From Heyndrickxia camelliae (GTDB lineage: Bacteria > Bacillota > Bacilli > Bacillales > Bacillaceae_C), in assembly GCF_002844575.1 (NCBI RefSeq), contig NZ_PIQO01000001.1:282894-346893 (forward strand): a DNA stretch of 64,000 nt, given 5' to 3'. Below, piece by piece: positions 8,275 through 19,396 of the stretch. Every line of letters begins with the position of its first letter. Position 1 is the stretch's first letter. The notes beneath the pieces were generated by a model. The model was not told where the DNA came from and ran no database searches. It was given only the letters and a program-made list of their open reading frames with translations. The position numbers were made by a program, and so were the translations under genes.

Positions 8275-10875
8275 GTGGACATAAATAAAATGACATTTTC
8301 CGTTCAGGAAGGGTTAGCAGAGGCACAACAAATTACAAATGAATGGCAGCATCCGGAGGTAGATGTTGTTCATTTATGGAAAGCCCTTATGGACAAGCCA
8401 GATAGTTTATTGGTAAGCATTTATGAACGCTCAGGCATTGATAAAAAGGAATTGGATGCCAAAATTAATGAAATTTTAAAGAAAAAACCACAAGTGTCAG
8501 GCACCAATTCTAGCGGACAATACCTTTCAACAAATTTACATAAGCTATTTTTAGAAGCTGAAAAGGAAGCAACTCAAATGGAAGATGAGTACCTTTCAGT
8601 AGAACATTTAATTCTGGCATTAACGAATCAACAGCATAATGAGATTTCAAGCTTTTTAATAAATAAAAACATAACAAAACAAATGCTATTGACAGAAATC
8701 ATGCAAATAAGGGGGAATCAAAAGGTGACTTCGCAAAATCCGGAAAGCTCCTATGATGTGTTAAAAAAATATGGACGCGATTTAGTAGCTGCTGTAAAGG
8801 AAGGCAAAATAGACCCAGTTATTGGACGGGATGCGGAAATCCGAAACGTTATACGTATTTTATCTAGGAAAACGAAAAATAATCCTGTGTTAATAGGAGA
8901 GCCTGGAGTAGGGAAAACGGCGATTGTGGAGGGATTGGCACAAAGAATCGTAAGAAAGGATGTTCCAGAGGGTTTAAAAGATAAAACCATTTTCGCTTTA
9001 GATATGGGATCCCTGATTGCGGGTGCAAAATTTAGAGGTGAATTTGAGGAGAGACTCAAAGCCGTTCTTCAAGAGATAAAAAAGAGTGAAGGACGTATCC
9101 TTTTATTCATTGATGAATTACATACCATCGTTGGTGCAGGGAAGACAGAAGGCGCAATGGACGCAGGGAATATGTTAAAACCGATGCTCGCAAGGGGAGA
9201 ACTTCATTGTATTGGGGCAACGACCCTAGATGAGTACAGGAAGTATATTGAAAAAGACCCGGCATTAGAAAGAAGATTTCAACAGGTATTAGTACAGGAG
9301 CCTACGGTGGAAGATACCGTATCTATTTTGCGTGGTCTTAAGGAAAGATTTGAAATCCACCACGGAGTTAATATTCATGACCGCGCACTAGTAGCTGCAG
9401 CAACACTTTCTAATCGTTATATCACGGATAGATTTTTACCTGATAAGGCCATTGATCTTGTCGATGAGGCATGTGCAACCATACGAGTGGAAATTGATTC
9501 AATGCCCAGTGAATTAGATGAAGTAACAAGGCGAGTGATGCAGCTCGAAATTGAGGAGGCTGCATTAAAAAAAGAATCTGATGAGGCAAGTAAGGAACGT
9601 CTGGGTATATTGCAAAAAGAACTGGCAGATTTCAAAGAAAAATCTAATGCCATGAAAGCAAGATGGGAAGCAGAGAAAAATGAACTGCAAACCATTCAAG
9701 AAAAACGGGAGCAGTTAGAAAAACTCAGAAGACAATTAGAAGAGGCAGAAAATGAATACGATTTAAATAAAGCAGCGGAATTACGTCATGGAAAAATACC
9801 TGCTGTCGAACGAGAATTGAAGGAATTAGAAAGTACCCTTGCGGAGCATAAAGGGGAAAATAAGTTATTAAGAGAGGAAGTAACAGAGGAAGAAATTGCT
9901 GATATCGTTGCTAGGTGGACAGGAATTCCAGTTTCTAAATTAGTAGAAGGGGAACGGGAAAAGCTTTTAAAATTGGAAAATATCTTGCATGACCGCGTTA
10001 TTGGGCAGGATGAGGCAGTTCGTGCTGTCAGTGATGCAGTGCTAAGGGCAAGAGCCGGTATAAAAGATCCAAATCGGCCAATAGGTTCCTTTATTTTCTT
10101 AGGACCAACCGGAGTGGGAAAAACAGAATTAGCCAAGTCGCTGGCGCAAGTTTTATTTGATAGTGAAGAGCAAATGATTCGTATAGACATGTCGGAATAT
10201 ATGGAGAAACATGCTGTATCTAGATTAATTGGAGCACCTCCGGGATATGTCGGATATGAGGAAGGCGGCCAACTAACCGAGGCTGTCCGTAGGAAACCTT
10301 ATTCGGTTGTATTAATGGATGAAATGGAGAAGGCACATCCAGAAGTGTTTAATATTTTGTTACAGGCCCTTGATGATGGACGAATTACAGATTCCCAAGG
10401 TAGAACAGTGGATTTTAAAAACACAGTGATAATAATGACATCTAATATCGGATCAGCATTTCTGCTAGAAAGAGAAAATAATGAAAATGAAATTGATGAC
10501 CGAACAAAGGAAAATGTCTTAAAACAACTTCGGGCATCGTTCCGTCCTGAGTTCCTAAACAGAATCGACGACATTGTCTTATTTAAGCCATTGAATATGG
10601 ATGATATTAAAGGGATTGTGTCTAAGCTTATTGAGGAACTGCAAAAGAGATTGAGCGAACAATATATTACTCTGGAAATGACAGACGATGCCAAAGCTTG
10701 GATCGCCACATCAGCATATGATCCAGTATATGGTGCGCGTCCATTAAAACGATTCATTCAGCATCAAATTGAAACAAAATTAGCTAGAGAAATTATTGCT
10801 GGCAATGTTCATCCTCATAATATCATAGAAATAGGTTTGGAAAATGACCAAATTAAGATAAATATAAAAAAATAA
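8275..10875 (+). CDS. clpB: ATP-dependent disaggregase ClpB
   Basis: 866 residues, full length for ClpB/Hsp104. Domains in order: two Clp-N repeats (1-145), first AAA+ module with Walker A GEPGVGKT (208-215) and Walker B LLFIDE near 280, a long coiled-coil middle domain rich in Glu/Lys (about 400-530) and a second AAA+ module with GPTGVGKT (about 611-618). The middle domain separates it from ClpC, and there is no ClpP-binding IGF/L loop. ClpB works with DnaK to resolubilise aggregates in the cytosol. Start is GTG 8275 behind GGGGTGA. B. subtilis has no clpB; here it is inserted between yjzC and yjzD. Confidence 0.97.
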   Translation: MDINKMTFSVQEGLAEAQQITNEWQHPEVDVVHLWKALMDKPDSLLVSIYERSGIDKKELDAKINEILKKKPQVSGTNSSGQYLSTNLHKLFLEAEKEATQMEDEYLSVEHLILALTNQQHNEISSFLINKNITKQMLLTEIMQIRGNQKVTSQNPESSYDVLKKYGRDLVAAVKEGKIDPVIGRDAEIRNVIRILSRKTKNNPVLIGEPGVGKTAIVEGLAQRIVRKDVPEGLKDKTIFALDMGSLIAGAKFRGEFEERLKAVLQEIKKSEGRILLFIDELHTIVGAGKTEGAMDAGNMLKPMLARGELHCIGATTLDEYRKYIEKDPALERRFQQVLVQEPTVEDTVSILRGLKERFEIHHGVNIHDRALVAAATLSNRYITDRFLPDKAIDLVDEACATIRVEIDSMPSELDEVTRRVMQLEIEEAALKKESDEASKERLGILQKELADFKEKSNAMKARWEAEKNELQTIQEKREQLEKLRRQLEEAENEYDLNKAAELRHGKIPAVERELKELESTLAEHKGENKLLREEVTEEEIADIVARWTGIPVSKLVEGEREKLLKLENILHDRVIGQDEAVRAVSDAVLRARAGIKDPNRPIGSFIFLGPTGVGKTELAKSLAQVLFDSEEQMIRIDMSEYMEKHAVSRLIGAPPGYVGYEEGGQLTEAVRRKPYSVVLMDEMEKAHPEVFNILLQALDDGRITDSQGRTVDFKNTVIIMTSNIGSAFLLERENNENEIDDRTKENVLKQLRASFRPEFLNRIDDIVLFKPLNMDDIKGIVSKLIEELQKRLSEQYITLEMTDDAKAWIATSAYDPVYGARPLKRFIQHQIETKLAREIIAGNVHPHNIIEIGLENDQIKINIKK

Positions 10876-10900
10876 CCTCGCGATGAGCGGGGTTATTTTG
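10871..10900 (+). terminator. Rho-independent terminator of clpB
   Basis: An 11-bp stem (10871-10881 with 10887-10897, one T-G pair) then TTTTG. Also usable from the minus strand by yjzD. Confidence 0.85.
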
Positions 10901-10915
10901 CTTTTGAACAACATA

Positions 10916-11098
10916 TTATTCTTCTGTAGCAGGAGAATTTGGAATGACAGCAGAAACGATAAAAATTAAAATTGTTACTACTACAGCGATAATGGAAATG
11001 TTGCCAATGGAATAATGAGTATCTGTCATCGCGCTACCTACATAACCTAACATCTGAACAAGCAAGAAGGTCCAAAATAATGTCCAAAAATATCTCAT
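10916..11098 (-). CDS. yjzD: DUF2929 small membrane protein YjzD
   Basis: 60 residues with two predicted membrane segments (WTLFWTFLLVQMLGYVGSAM, and SIIAVVVTILIFIVSAVIP) joined by a short loop, the YjzD/DUF2929 pattern. AGAGGTG precedes the ATG. Function unknown; B. subtilis yjzD lies at the same place. It is transcribed against clpB and shares the terminator region. Confidence 0.88.
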   Translation of the reverse strand: MRYFWTLFWTFLLVQMLGYVGSAMTDTHYSIGNISIIAVVVTILIFIVSAVIPNSPATEE

Positions 11099-11359
11099 CT
11101 ATTACACCTCTAATCAGCAATTTTTATGTATATGCATGTTATTTACTTATCCGCTTACATCTTATCATAGCTTCCACCATTTAGAAAGTGAAAATTCTAG
11201 GAAGTTTTCTTACATATTCATTTCGCCCAATTCAAGAATATTTGGGCTTTTCTCCTTACATTTTTTTAATGCTGGAATACATTGTATTGAAATATGACAA
11301 ATGCCTTAGAGGATTAGAGGCGATGATTTAGTATTTACCCAAAATAAGGAGAAATCTTT

Positions 11360-12097
11360 ATGCTTAATGAAACATTTCAATTCGAACAGCAATGGTGCAT
11401 GGTTCACTATCCCGAAAGGCCCAATGGTTTTGCTATTTTTATTATTGGCGATGCGCAGCATTATGTGAACGAAGAAACAAGTTTTTGGTTAGAAAATAAA
11501 GGGAAAGAAATGATGATTAGTGCTTTTACCAATGAAGGATATTTGGTATATTATTCCAATTTATTCGGACGAAACTGGGGAAATGACAAAGCTGTAAAGC
11601 ATGCATTTCGACTATATCAATATATTATCCGTCAAGAAATATTAAATAATAAAATTCACGTTTTAGCAGAGGGAATGGGGGCACTGGTCGCTGTTAAGCT
11701 ACTTCCACTTTTAAAAGAATACATGAGGTCCCTTGTGCTAATCTCCCCGTGTATATCATTACAATCTCATATTAATCAAGAACAAAGGGGAAAGTTTTTT
11801 TATAAAAAATTACTTAAAGAAATTGAAATTGCCTACCAAGAACAAGACGAGGGCTGTTTAGAAGATTGGAAAATAGATAATGCAAGGAATCTGCTTGAAA
11901 TGAAAAAAGGCTTGTGTATTTTTCAACGCATCGATAATAACAATTATAAAAGTCAAAACCCTCGACTAAAGGAAATAATGGAGGAGCGAAATAGACAGCA
12001 TACCCCATCCACATTTCATTTTGTATTATCGGAGCAGCAAATTAATATGACTAACAAATTGATTTCCTTTCTCCGAGAACAGGAAAACGAGTTATAA
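11360..12097 (+). CDS. yjaU: YjaU-like alpha/beta-hydrolase-fold protein, probably non-catalytic
   Basis: 245 residues, assigned to YjaU by position (yjzD-yjaU-yjaV-comZ). The middle resembles an alpha/beta hydrolase: a beta strand, then the nucleophile-elbow context HVLAEGMGALVAVKLLPLL. The expected G-x-S-x-G serine is replaced (A-E-G-M-G), so classic esterase activity is unlikely. AAGGAG precedes ATG 11360 at 8 bases. It is followed by yjaV after 57 bases, probably one operon. Function unknown; a structural or regulatory role is speculative. Confidence 0.75.
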   Translation: MLNETFQFEQQWCMVHYPERPNGFAIFIIGDAQHYVNEETSFWLENKGKEMMISAFTNEGYLVYYSNLFGRNWGNDKAVKHAFRLYQYIIRQEILNNKIHVLAEGMGALVAVKLLPLLKEYMRSLVLISPCISLQSHINQEQRGKFFYKKLLKEIEIAYQEQDEGCLEDWKIDNARNLLEMKKGLCIFQRIDNNNYKSQNPRLKEIMEERNRQHTPSTFHFVLSEQQINMTNKLISFLREQENEL

Positions 12098-12154
12098 ATA
12101 ATCATGAAATGAATAAGGGCGCATACGATACTTGTAGATGGAAGGGGGAAAAGA

Positions 12155-12952
12155 ATGGAAAATGCAATCGTTTGTGGGGCAATGCATTTTGTAGGATTTG
12201 AGTTGTGTAAACAGTTATTAAATCGCGGATGCAGTGTTGTTGCGATCGATCATGGAGGGAATACAGATAAATATCATGTGGAAAAATGGTTGGAGATAGG
12301 GAGAAATGCAAATCTATTGCGGCTTCCAATAGAAGAAATAAGGGATGAAATAGATTCTTCAGTAGTTTGTTTTATCCCTTATATTGATTTTTTAAGTTTA
12401 CCTGATAAATTCAATGGTTTATTTAATGATGTAGAGAGTTTACTTCAAATGGAGAACATTACCGAATATCATATCATTTTTCCTAGCAAATATCATTTTT
12501 CCTTCTCTGATACGAACCGGAGAAATTTTAATGCTGTGTTTCCAATTACTAATATGAATAAAAAAGTTGTGGAATACTATGTTCCTACTCTATATGGCCC
12601 ATGGCAGCCAAATACGTATTTATTTCAACAATTAATTGAGGGAAAATGTCAAGATGATTATTTGGATGATACAATGGATGCAATATTTATTGAAGATGCT
12701 GTAAAAGAAATTGTAGACAATACACAACAAACCGAACATAGGCAACGAATTCTCATACGCAATATGCAACCTGATATGTGGAGGAAATGTGTCTTATATT
12801 TAAAGGAAGACTTTAAAGTGCCACCCAAAAAACATGTGGTTGAAGATAGAGACATGGTAATAAAAAATATTCAAGAATGTCATTCATTTCAAGAATCATT
12901 GAAAATACAAATAGAGTGTTTTAAACGATTTCAGAATGATTACTCTCTGTAG
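12155..12952 (+). CDS. yjaV: YjaV-like NAD-dependent epimerase/dehydratase homologue
   Basis: 265 residues. The N-terminus (IVCGAMHFVGFELCKQLLNR) is a degenerate Rossmann GxxGxxG with two glycines replaced. VVEYYVPTLYGPWQPN and IFIEDAVKEIVDN are the extended-SDR landmarks after the active site. A Y-x3-K pair is not evident, so catalysis is doubtful. Syntenic with B. subtilis yjaV upstream of comZ. AGGGGGA-type site before the ATG. Confidence 0.72.
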   Translation: MENAIVCGAMHFVGFELCKQLLNRGCSVVAIDHGGNTDKYHVEKWLEIGRNANLLRLPIEEIRDEIDSSVVCFIPYIDFLSLPDKFNGLFNDVESLLQMENITEYHIIFPSKYHFSFSDTNRRNFNAVFPITNMNKKVVEYYVPTLYGPWQPNTYLFQQLIEGKCQDDYLDDTMDAIFIEDAVKEIVDNTQQTEHRQRILIRNMQPDMWRKCVLYLKEDFKVPPKKHVVEDRDMVIKNIQECHSFQESLKIQIECFKRFQNDYSL

Positions 12953-13064
12953 ACATTTATTAAGAGTGGAAATTACACTATTACTTCTGATAGAATTTCT
13001 AGGTATAAGTTCTCGCTTAACGTATATTCATTTCAAAAGATGTCTCAGGAGGAGTAGGGTTAAT

Positions 13065-13250
13065 ATGAACCAAGATAAATCGATGGAATTTATGCAAATA
13101 GCAATGAAATATTTGCCAGAGGCAAAGGCGAAATTAGATGAAGCAGGAATTGAATTATCTCTTGAAATGCTGTCTCCTTTTATGGAACTGTTTACTAATG
13201 TCATGAATGAAGCATATGAATTAGGAAAAAAAGACGCATTACAAGAATAG
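13065..13250 (+). CDS. comZ: ComG operon repressor ComZ
   Basis: 61 residues, MNQDKSMEFMQIAMKYLPEA at the start, closely matching ComZ. In B. subtilis ComZ lowers expression of the comG pseudopilus operon. It is a small helical protein with no membrane segment. The frame is open from 12936, but ATG 13065 with AGGAGGAG upstream is the supported start. In B. subtilis med precedes comZ; no med is present here. A strong terminator follows. Confidence 0.92.
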   Translation: MNQDKSMEFMQIAMKYLPEAKAKLDEAGIELSLEMLSPFMELFTNVMNEAYELGKKDALQE

Positions 13251-13258
13251 TGAAAAAG

Positions 13259-13294
13259 AAAAAAATCAGCAAATGATGAATGCTGATTTTTTTC
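13259..13294. terminator. bidirectional terminator of comZ
   Basis: AAAAATCAGCA (13261-13271) pairs with the segment TGCTGATTTTT from 13281, with T-runs on both strands. It lies between comZ and a convergent gene. Confidence 0.88.
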
Positions 13295-13302
13295 TTTAAA
13301 TA

Positions 13303-13677
13303 TCACTCTTTTTCTTTTTGTATCATGCTTTGAATCATCGGTGCGACTTTTTTAAACATTGGTTTTAATTCGTTTAAAGAGACAATTAACTGATCGACAT
13401 GGGTCATTAATTCATCTATATTGACATTGTTCAAATGTTTGTTATTTAGAATACCATTTAGCCACCCTTCCATTTGGGAAGAATTATTTGCTTCAGGTTG
13501 TGTACCATTTTGTCTCTCGTTATGAATGTTTCGGTTTCTATTTCCAAAAAACATGCTATCGAAAGGATGGAGTGGACGAGAATTTTCCACTTGTTTTGTA
13601 GATTGTTGTTGAGTTGGTTGCTGTCCTATTTCCGCTTCCAATTCTTCACCACTTTGATTCAGTTCTTCCTCGCTCAT
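13303..13677 (-). CDS. hypothetical protein, Gln/Asn-rich with conserved-looking C-terminal helix
   Basis: 124 residues. The first 70 are low-complexity and acidic/Gln-rich (EEELNQSGEELEAEIGQQ, then HPFDSMFFGN). The last 60 form an amphipathic helix (WLNGILNNKHLNNVNIDELM to QSMIQKEKE). GGAGGTGTC precedes the ATG. The architecture, a disordered head plus a short W-L-x-G-I helix, is reminiscent of YppG/YqfQ-type small spore proteins, but I cannot assign a family. It lies where B. subtilis has yjzB. Confidence 0.65.
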   Translation of the reverse strand: MSEEELNQSGEELEAEIGQQPTQQQSTKQVENSRPLHPFDSMFFGNRNRNIHNERQNGTQPEANNSSQMEGWLNGILNNKHLNNVNIDELMTHVDQLIVSLNELKPMFKKVAPMIQSMIQKEKE

Positions 13678-13838
13678 TCACAGACACCTCCTGTCATGAT
13701 ACGATATGCATTAACTGAATGAAGAGAATAGACAGTTGTCATAATGAACTATCGGAGTGACAAAAAAGGGTCACCCTGTTATAATTAGTAGCAGGTCATA
13801 ATAATTGATACTTAGTTTTAATTGTTTTTGTACATCAT

Positions 13839-13857
13839 CATAGTACCAGTAGCTATG
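13839..13857 (+). promoter_or_regulatory. candidate FapR operator of fabH-fabF
   Basis: The imperfect palindrome CATAGTACCAGTAGCTATG matches the FapR consensus (TTAGTACC, spacer, TACTAA) in TAGTACC and CTA. It lies 75 bases before fabH, overlapping a possible promoter (TTGTAC at 13828, AGCTAT at 13851). FapR represses fatty-acid synthesis genes until malonyl-CoA rises, and fabHA-fabF is a known target in B. subtilis. Confidence 0.65.
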
Positions 13858-13930
13858 CAATAGCTTTAGATTATGAAAAGTCAAAATAAGATGAGTAAAT
13901 GATTATTTTGCAGAAAGAGGGTAAGGCCAC

Positions 13931-14869
13931 ATGAATGCAGGAATAATTGGAATTGGGAAATATAGCCCTGAAAAGGTTTTAACAAATTTTGATTTGGAAA
14001 AAATGGTGGACACTTCAGATGAATGGATTCGGACACGCACAGGAATAGAGGAAAGACGCATTGCACCTGACGAAATCGATACTTCAGATATGGCTTATGA
14101 GGCAGCGTTAAAAGCATTAGAAAATGCAAATGTATCTGCAGAGGATATTGACCTCATATTAGTTGCAACGGTAACACCTGATATGCCTTTCCCATCTGTT
14201 GCATGCCTCCTTCAGGATCGCTTGGGAGCAACAAAAGCTGCAGCTATGGATATTAGTGCTGCTTGCTCTGGTTTTATGTACGGAGTAGTTACAGCAAAAC
14301 AATTTATTGAAACCAATACGTATAAACATGTGCTAGTGATTGGGGTTGAGAAACTTTCCAAAATTACTAACTGGGAGGATCGCAACACTGCAGTTCTTTT
14401 CGGTGATGGTGCTGGTGCTGCTGTGTTGGGACCTGTTTCCGAAGGAAGAGGCATACTTGCGTTTGATTTAGGTGCTGCAGGAATCGGAGCAAAACATTTG
14501 TATGAAGATAAAAATGGTCATATCATAATGAATGGACGTGAAGTATTTAAGTTTGCAGTAAGACAAATGGGAGAGTCCAGTGAAAAAGTAATTGAAAAAG
14601 CAGGACTTAAAAAGGAAGATGTAAATTTCCTAATCCCACATCAAGCAAACATCCGCATTATGGAATCTGCAAGACAACGCCTTGAACTCCCAATCGAAAA
14701 AATGTCTAAAACAGTAAATAAATATGGAAATACTTCTTCAGCCTCTATACCTATTTCCCTTGTAGAGGATGTTGAAGCAGGAAGAATTAAAGATGATGAT
14801 GTAGTGGTTCTTGTTGGTTTTGGCGGTGGCCTTACTTGGGGTTCGATCGCTTTAAGATGGGGAAGATAA
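13931..14869 (+). CDS. fabH: beta-ketoacyl-ACP synthase III FabH
   Basis: 312 residues with the thiolase-fold triad: Cys112 in SAACSGF, His237 in IPHQANIR and Asn267 in YGNTSS. The enzyme condenses acyl-CoA (in Bacillus, branched-chain starters) with malonyl-ACP to start fatty-acid synthesis in the cytosol. Length and the start (AGAGGG then ATG) are typical. Followed by fabF after 82 bases, the classic fabHA-fabF operon, with a likely FapR box upstream. Between the two genes AAGAAGATT and AATCTTCTT (14880-14923) can form a long-loop hairpin that might tune fabF expression. Confidence 0.97.
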   Translation: MNAGIIGIGKYSPEKVLTNFDLEKMVDTSDEWIRTRTGIEERRIAPDEIDTSDMAYEAALKALENANVSAEDIDLILVATVTPDMPFPSVACLLQDRLGATKAAAMDISAACSGFMYGVVTAKQFIETNTYKHVLVIGVEKLSKITNWEDRNTAVLFGDGAGAAVLGPVSEGRGILAFDLGAAGIGAKHLYEDKNGHIIMNGREVFKFAVRQMGESSEKVIEKAGLKKEDVNFLIPHQANIRIMESARQRLELPIEKMSKTVNKYGNTSSASIPISLVEDVEAGRIKDDDVVVLVGFGGGLTWGSIALRWGR

Positions 14870-14951
14870 AAATACTAATAAGAAGATTAAACTGGATTAG
14901 AGAAATAGATTTGCAATCTTCTTGTTTTATACAAAAAGGAGATGGATATAA

Positions 14952-16193
14952 ATGAATAATCGACGTGTTGTCGTAACTGGACTAGGAGCAGTCACTCCTG
15001 TCGGAAATGATGTAGATACTGCATGGAAGAATATTCTAGAAGGAAAATCGGGGATTGGTCCATTAACGAGAATAAATGCAGATGATTTTCCTGCAAAAGT
15101 AGCAGCAGAAGTAAAAGATTTTAATATTGAAAACTTTATTGAGAAAAAAGAAGCCAGAAAAATGGACCGTTTTACACATTATGCAATTGCAGCATCCATG
15201 ATGGCTGTGAAAGATGCGGATTTAACAATCAATGACGATAATGCTTCACGTGTTGGAGTTTGGATTGGTTCCGGAATAGGCGGAATGGAAACATTTGAAA
15301 ATCAATTTGAGATTTTCCTTGAAAAGGGACATCGTCGTGTCAGTCCATTCTTTGTTCCAATGATGATTCCGGATATGGCTGCTGGACAAGTTTCTATTTT
15401 TCTAGGGGCAAAAGGCATTAACTCTTGTACCGTAACAGCTTGTGCAACCGGAACAAACTCCATTGGTGATGCTTTTAAAGTAATCCAACGTGGGGATGCG
15501 GATGTAATGATTACAGGGGGGACGGAGGCACCAATCACAAGAATGTCTGTTGCAGGCTTCTGTGCAAATAAAGCACTATCAACTAATCCTGACCCGCAAA
15601 CGGCAAGTCGTCCATTTGATATAAATCGTGATGGTTTCGTCATTGGCGAAGGCTCTGGAATCATTGTTCTGGAAGAATTAGAGCATGCTTTAGCACGTGG
15701 TGCGAAGATTTATGCGGAAATCGTTGGCTATGGAGCAACAGGTGATGCTCATCATATTACTGCACCTGCACCAGGCGGAGAAGGTGGAGTTCGTGCCATG
15801 AAAATGGCTATTGAAGATGCCAAACTAAATCCAGAGGATATTGATTATATCAATGCCCATGGAACAAGTACGGATTACAATGATAAATTTGAAACAATGG
15901 CTATAAAAACCGTTTTCGGGGACTACGCATATAAATTACCAGTAAGTTCTACCAAATCTATGACAGGACACTTGCTAGGCGCAGCAGGCGGTGTGGAAGC
16001 AATATTCTCCATCTTAGCTATTAAAGATGGCATTCTCCCTCCGACTATCAACATTGAAACACCAGATCCTGAGTGTGATTTGGACTATGTACCTGGAGAA
16101 GCTAGAAAGCAAGATATCTCCATAGCGCTAAGTAATTCACTTGGATTTGGCGGCCATAATGCAACCATTATATTTAAAAAGTTTGAAAAATAA
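14952..16193 (+). CDS. fabF: beta-ketoacyl-ACP synthase II FabF
   Basis: 413 residues, full-length KAS II. Catalytic Cys164 sits in TACATGTN, His303 in NAHGTSTD, Lys335 and His340 in STKSMTGH. It elongates acyl-ACP by condensation with malonyl-ACP. AAAAGGAG precedes the ATG. Last gene of the fabH-fabF operon, closed by a strong terminator. Confidence 0.98.
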   Translation: MNNRRVVVTGLGAVTPVGNDVDTAWKNILEGKSGIGPLTRINADDFPAKVAAEVKDFNIENFIEKKEARKMDRFTHYAIAASMMAVKDADLTINDDNASRVGVWIGSGIGGMETFENQFEIFLEKGHRRVSPFFVPMMIPDMAAGQVSIFLGAKGINSCTVTACATGTNSIGDAFKVIQRGDADVMITGGTEAPITRMSVAGFCANKALSTNPDPQTASRPFDINRDGFVIGEGSGIIVLEELEHALARGAKIYAEIVGYGATGDAHHITAPAPGGEGGVRAMKMAIEDAKLNPEDIDYINAHGTSTDYNDKFETMAIKTVFGDYAYKLPVSSTKSMTGHLLGAAGGVEAIFSILAIKDGILPPTINIETPDPECDLDYVPGEARKQDISIALSNSLGFGGHNATIIFKKFEK

Positions 16194-16202
16194 ATAACCC
16201 GT

Positions 16203-16237
16203 AAAGAGATAGGTGATAAACGCCTATCTCTTTTTTT
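16203..16237 (+). terminator. Rho-independent terminator of fabH-fabF
   Basis: An 11-bp stem (16203-16213 with 16223-16233) followed by a T-run. Confidence 0.93.
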
Positions 16238-16309
16238 AAATCAAAGTTTCAATAGGCGAGGCACCGGTGCTTTTTTATACTGAAAACATATACTGAAAGG
16301 GAGGTGGAG

Positions 16310-17104
16310 GTGAATCAATATGGGGTAATTAGGACAGATAAATGGTTAGACGAATCTTTTTACAATCCAGAAGAAATGCTCTCAAAGTCAAAAGGGAGTT
16401 CAAATGAAAAAAGAAATCGGGGCTTTTATCAATATTTAAAAGGTTTCGGAATGTACCAGCCATCAAATTTTAATAAAAATATTTTTGAAGCACTGAAAAA
16501 AGGATCGTATTGGCAAAAGGTAGATCGACTATATGATAAATATAAAAAGTTATGGAATGGTCCGGAAGTAAATATTTATATTTTCCCAATAAATGGTGCA
16601 AATCGACAATTAATTAGACAAACAAATGGTAAATCGGGAGTTACATTTGAAAAAAATCTTTATTTATTTCTTTCTCCTCTTCAAGATTCAAAGGAATTAG
16701 AAGCTCTCTTTGTTCACGAATATCATCACGCTACCAGAATGCACCATCTAAACAAGAGACCATTAGACTACACATTACTGGATTCACTGATTCTAGAAGG
16801 ATTGGCAGAAACCGCAGTGGAAGAATATTGTGGAGAAGAATACTTAGCCGAGTGGACAAGAGGTTATTCGGAAAGACACTTACAGAGATTTTGGAAAAGT
16901 GATTTTAAAGAACGGCTTACGATTAACAGAAGAAATTGGATGCATGATGATCTTCTATTTGGCAGGAAGTTTGTTCCACGAATGATGGGATATGCGATTG
17001 GATATAAAATCATTTCAGAGTATAAAAAATACCATGAATTCTCCATTGAGCGAACAATATCTGCTCCTTCTGAAGATTTGCTGATAGATAATTTTTTACA
17101 ATAA
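16310..17104 (+). CDS. yjaZ: DUF2268 putative zinc metalloprotease YjaZ
   Basis: 264 residues. HEYHH (136-140) is an HExxH zinc-binding and catalytic motif, with a possible third ligand in the following LILEGLAE helix (Glu). There is no signal peptide or membrane segment, so it is probably cytosolic. The family (DUF2268) is described as predicted Zn-dependent proteases. Two GTG starts are possible (16304 and 16310); 16310 gives better spacing to GGGAGG. Same position as B. subtilis yjaZ, after fabF. Confidence 0.85.
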   Translation: MNQYGVIRTDKWLDESFYNPEEMLSKSKGSSNEKRNRGFYQYLKGFGMYQPSNFNKNIFEALKKGSYWQKVDRLYDKYKKLWNGPEVNIYIFPINGANRQLIRQTNGKSGVTFEKNLYLFLSPLQDSKELEALFVHEYHHATRMHHLNKRPLDYTLLDSLILEGLAETAVEEYCGEEYLAEWTRGYSERHLQRFWKSDFKERLTINRRNWMHDDLLFGRKFVPRMMGYAIGYKIISEYKKYHEFSIERTISAPSEDLLIDNFLQ

Positions 17105-17130
17105 AGGTTCGAGGTAATAACCTTAACATT

Positions 17131-17257
17131 CAGCGGACATAGAATCCGCTCTTTTTAATAACCAGACCATTCAGGGATTAAAAAACACAGAATCCGTTAT
17201 AGGGATAAAAGAGGGAAGGTAACTGCATTTTTTGCATATAACGGATCTTAAGTCCGC
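17131..17257. repeat. clustered TCCG/CGGA inverted-repeat motifs
   Basis: Three related pieces occur in 125 bases: AGCGGACATAGAATCCGCT, CAGAATCCGTTAT (17188-17200) and ATAACGGATCTTAAGTCCGC (from 17239). The last two pair over 9 bp (17192-17200 with 17239-17247). This looks like a degenerate intergenic dispersed repeat; whether it recurs elsewhere in the genome cannot be seen here. The rest of the gap to yjbA (to 17421) holds no gene. Confidence 0.5.
17132..17156 (+). terminator. Rho-independent terminator of yjaZ
   Basis: AGCGGA (17132-17137) pairs with TCCGCT (17145-17150), followed by CTTTTT. Confidence 0.75.
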
Positions 17258-17421
17258 AATCTGATGAAATGATGCCATTTTGTCATAGATAACGAGCCAG
17301 TGTCTGTACAACCTAAACTTCAATAAATAATTTCATCATGAACAACGGAGATAAAGGAATAATTTAACTACAGGCTGCCTATACTGTTTGATAAACAGTA
17401 ATGAAGCGAGGGGTTAGTGAA

Positions 17422-18174
17422 ATGCTGTATCTTCATGATGTATGGGTGAATTGGTTTGAAGGGGAAGAGAATGGTTATAACGTATGCCATTTTCATGAAT
17501 GGCGCAGAGATGATGTTATTGAACTATTGGATCAAGTTCCACTGCTGCTAGTTGATTCTGTTTTATTTAATTACATAGAAAATGACTTAGGAGAACTTCC
17601 GCAGGGATTGTTAAATGATATTTATCAAAAGGCATATCTACGAAAGAATCATGAACGTATTCAAGTAGATTATTGTTTTGTCGTAACAGATGGGAAGGGA
17701 ATTTTGGCAGTGGATACCATTGGTTATCAAATTCCGATTCGGAAAAGTAGGCTAATACCAAGACAAGAGCAGCTGGTATATGAGATGATTCAAGATCATG
17801 AACCAATCTCTTACAAATTTGAAATCAAAAAAAACGACAAAGGATATCATATTCTCTCTCCTGAACCATATTTAATGAACGGTTTAACAAGAAAAGAAAG
17901 ACAATTAAAACAACTGTTATTTATGGCTTTAGATCAGTTATATTCATCCAAGAATACTGCAGAGATTCGGTATTGGTATACGGAATGGGCACCTGAATGC
18001 TATCAAGAAATTCAAAACATGAAATTTGAAACAGTGTGGGAAAGACTTTATACAGAAGTAAAAATCGGCTGGTCAAAAAAGCATGCAAATTTATGTGAAA
18101 ATATCATAAAGGGTCAACCATTCTTTGAAAAACTCTGGGAGATGGAAAATGGCTCCAAAAGCGAACTCTTATAA
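17422..18174 (+). CDS. yjbA: UPF0736 family protein YjbA
   Basis: 250 residues. It begins [20 protein letters not shown] and contains [20 protein letters not shown] and [14 protein letters not shown], near-identical in layout to B. subtilis YjbA. The frame opens at 17401, but the conserved start is ATG 17422, with GAGGGG 8 bases before it. No known catalytic motif, no membrane segment. Function unknown. Single gene with a strong terminator, convergent with trpS. Confidence 0.93.
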   Translation: MLYLHDVWVNWFEGEENGYNVCHFHEWRRDDVIELLDQVPLLLVDSVLFNYIENDLGELPQGLLNDIYQKAYLRKNHERIQVDYCFVVTDGKGILAVDTIGYQIPIRKSRLIPRQEQLVYEMIQDHEPISYKFEIKKNDKGYHILSPEPYLMNGLTRKERQLKQLLFMALDQLYSSKNTAEIRYWYTEWAPECYQEIQNMKFETVWERLYTEVKIGWSKKHANLCENIIKGQPFFEKLWEMENGSKSELL

Positions 18175-18177
18175 ACA

Positions 18178-18212
18178 TAAAAAAGAACTGGACAAGCACC
18201 AGTTCTTTTTTA
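18178..18212. terminator. bidirectional terminator after yjbA
   Basis: A 12-bp stem (AAAAAGAACTGG with CCAGTTCTTTTT) with a long T-run on the plus strand and A-run before it. Confidence 0.92.
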
Positions 18213-18364
18213 TCTAAAATATTTGGCTTATAAAATAGGATAGTCTTTGTCCGGCATTTCTGCGTACTCTCCTTATGAATATGTCATAAACTACCCTATT
18301 TATTTCCTACATAATACTCTACAGGTAAATTTAAAACTCATCCGTCCAACGGTAATCAATGCTT

Positions 18365-19396
<1,032 letters not shown>

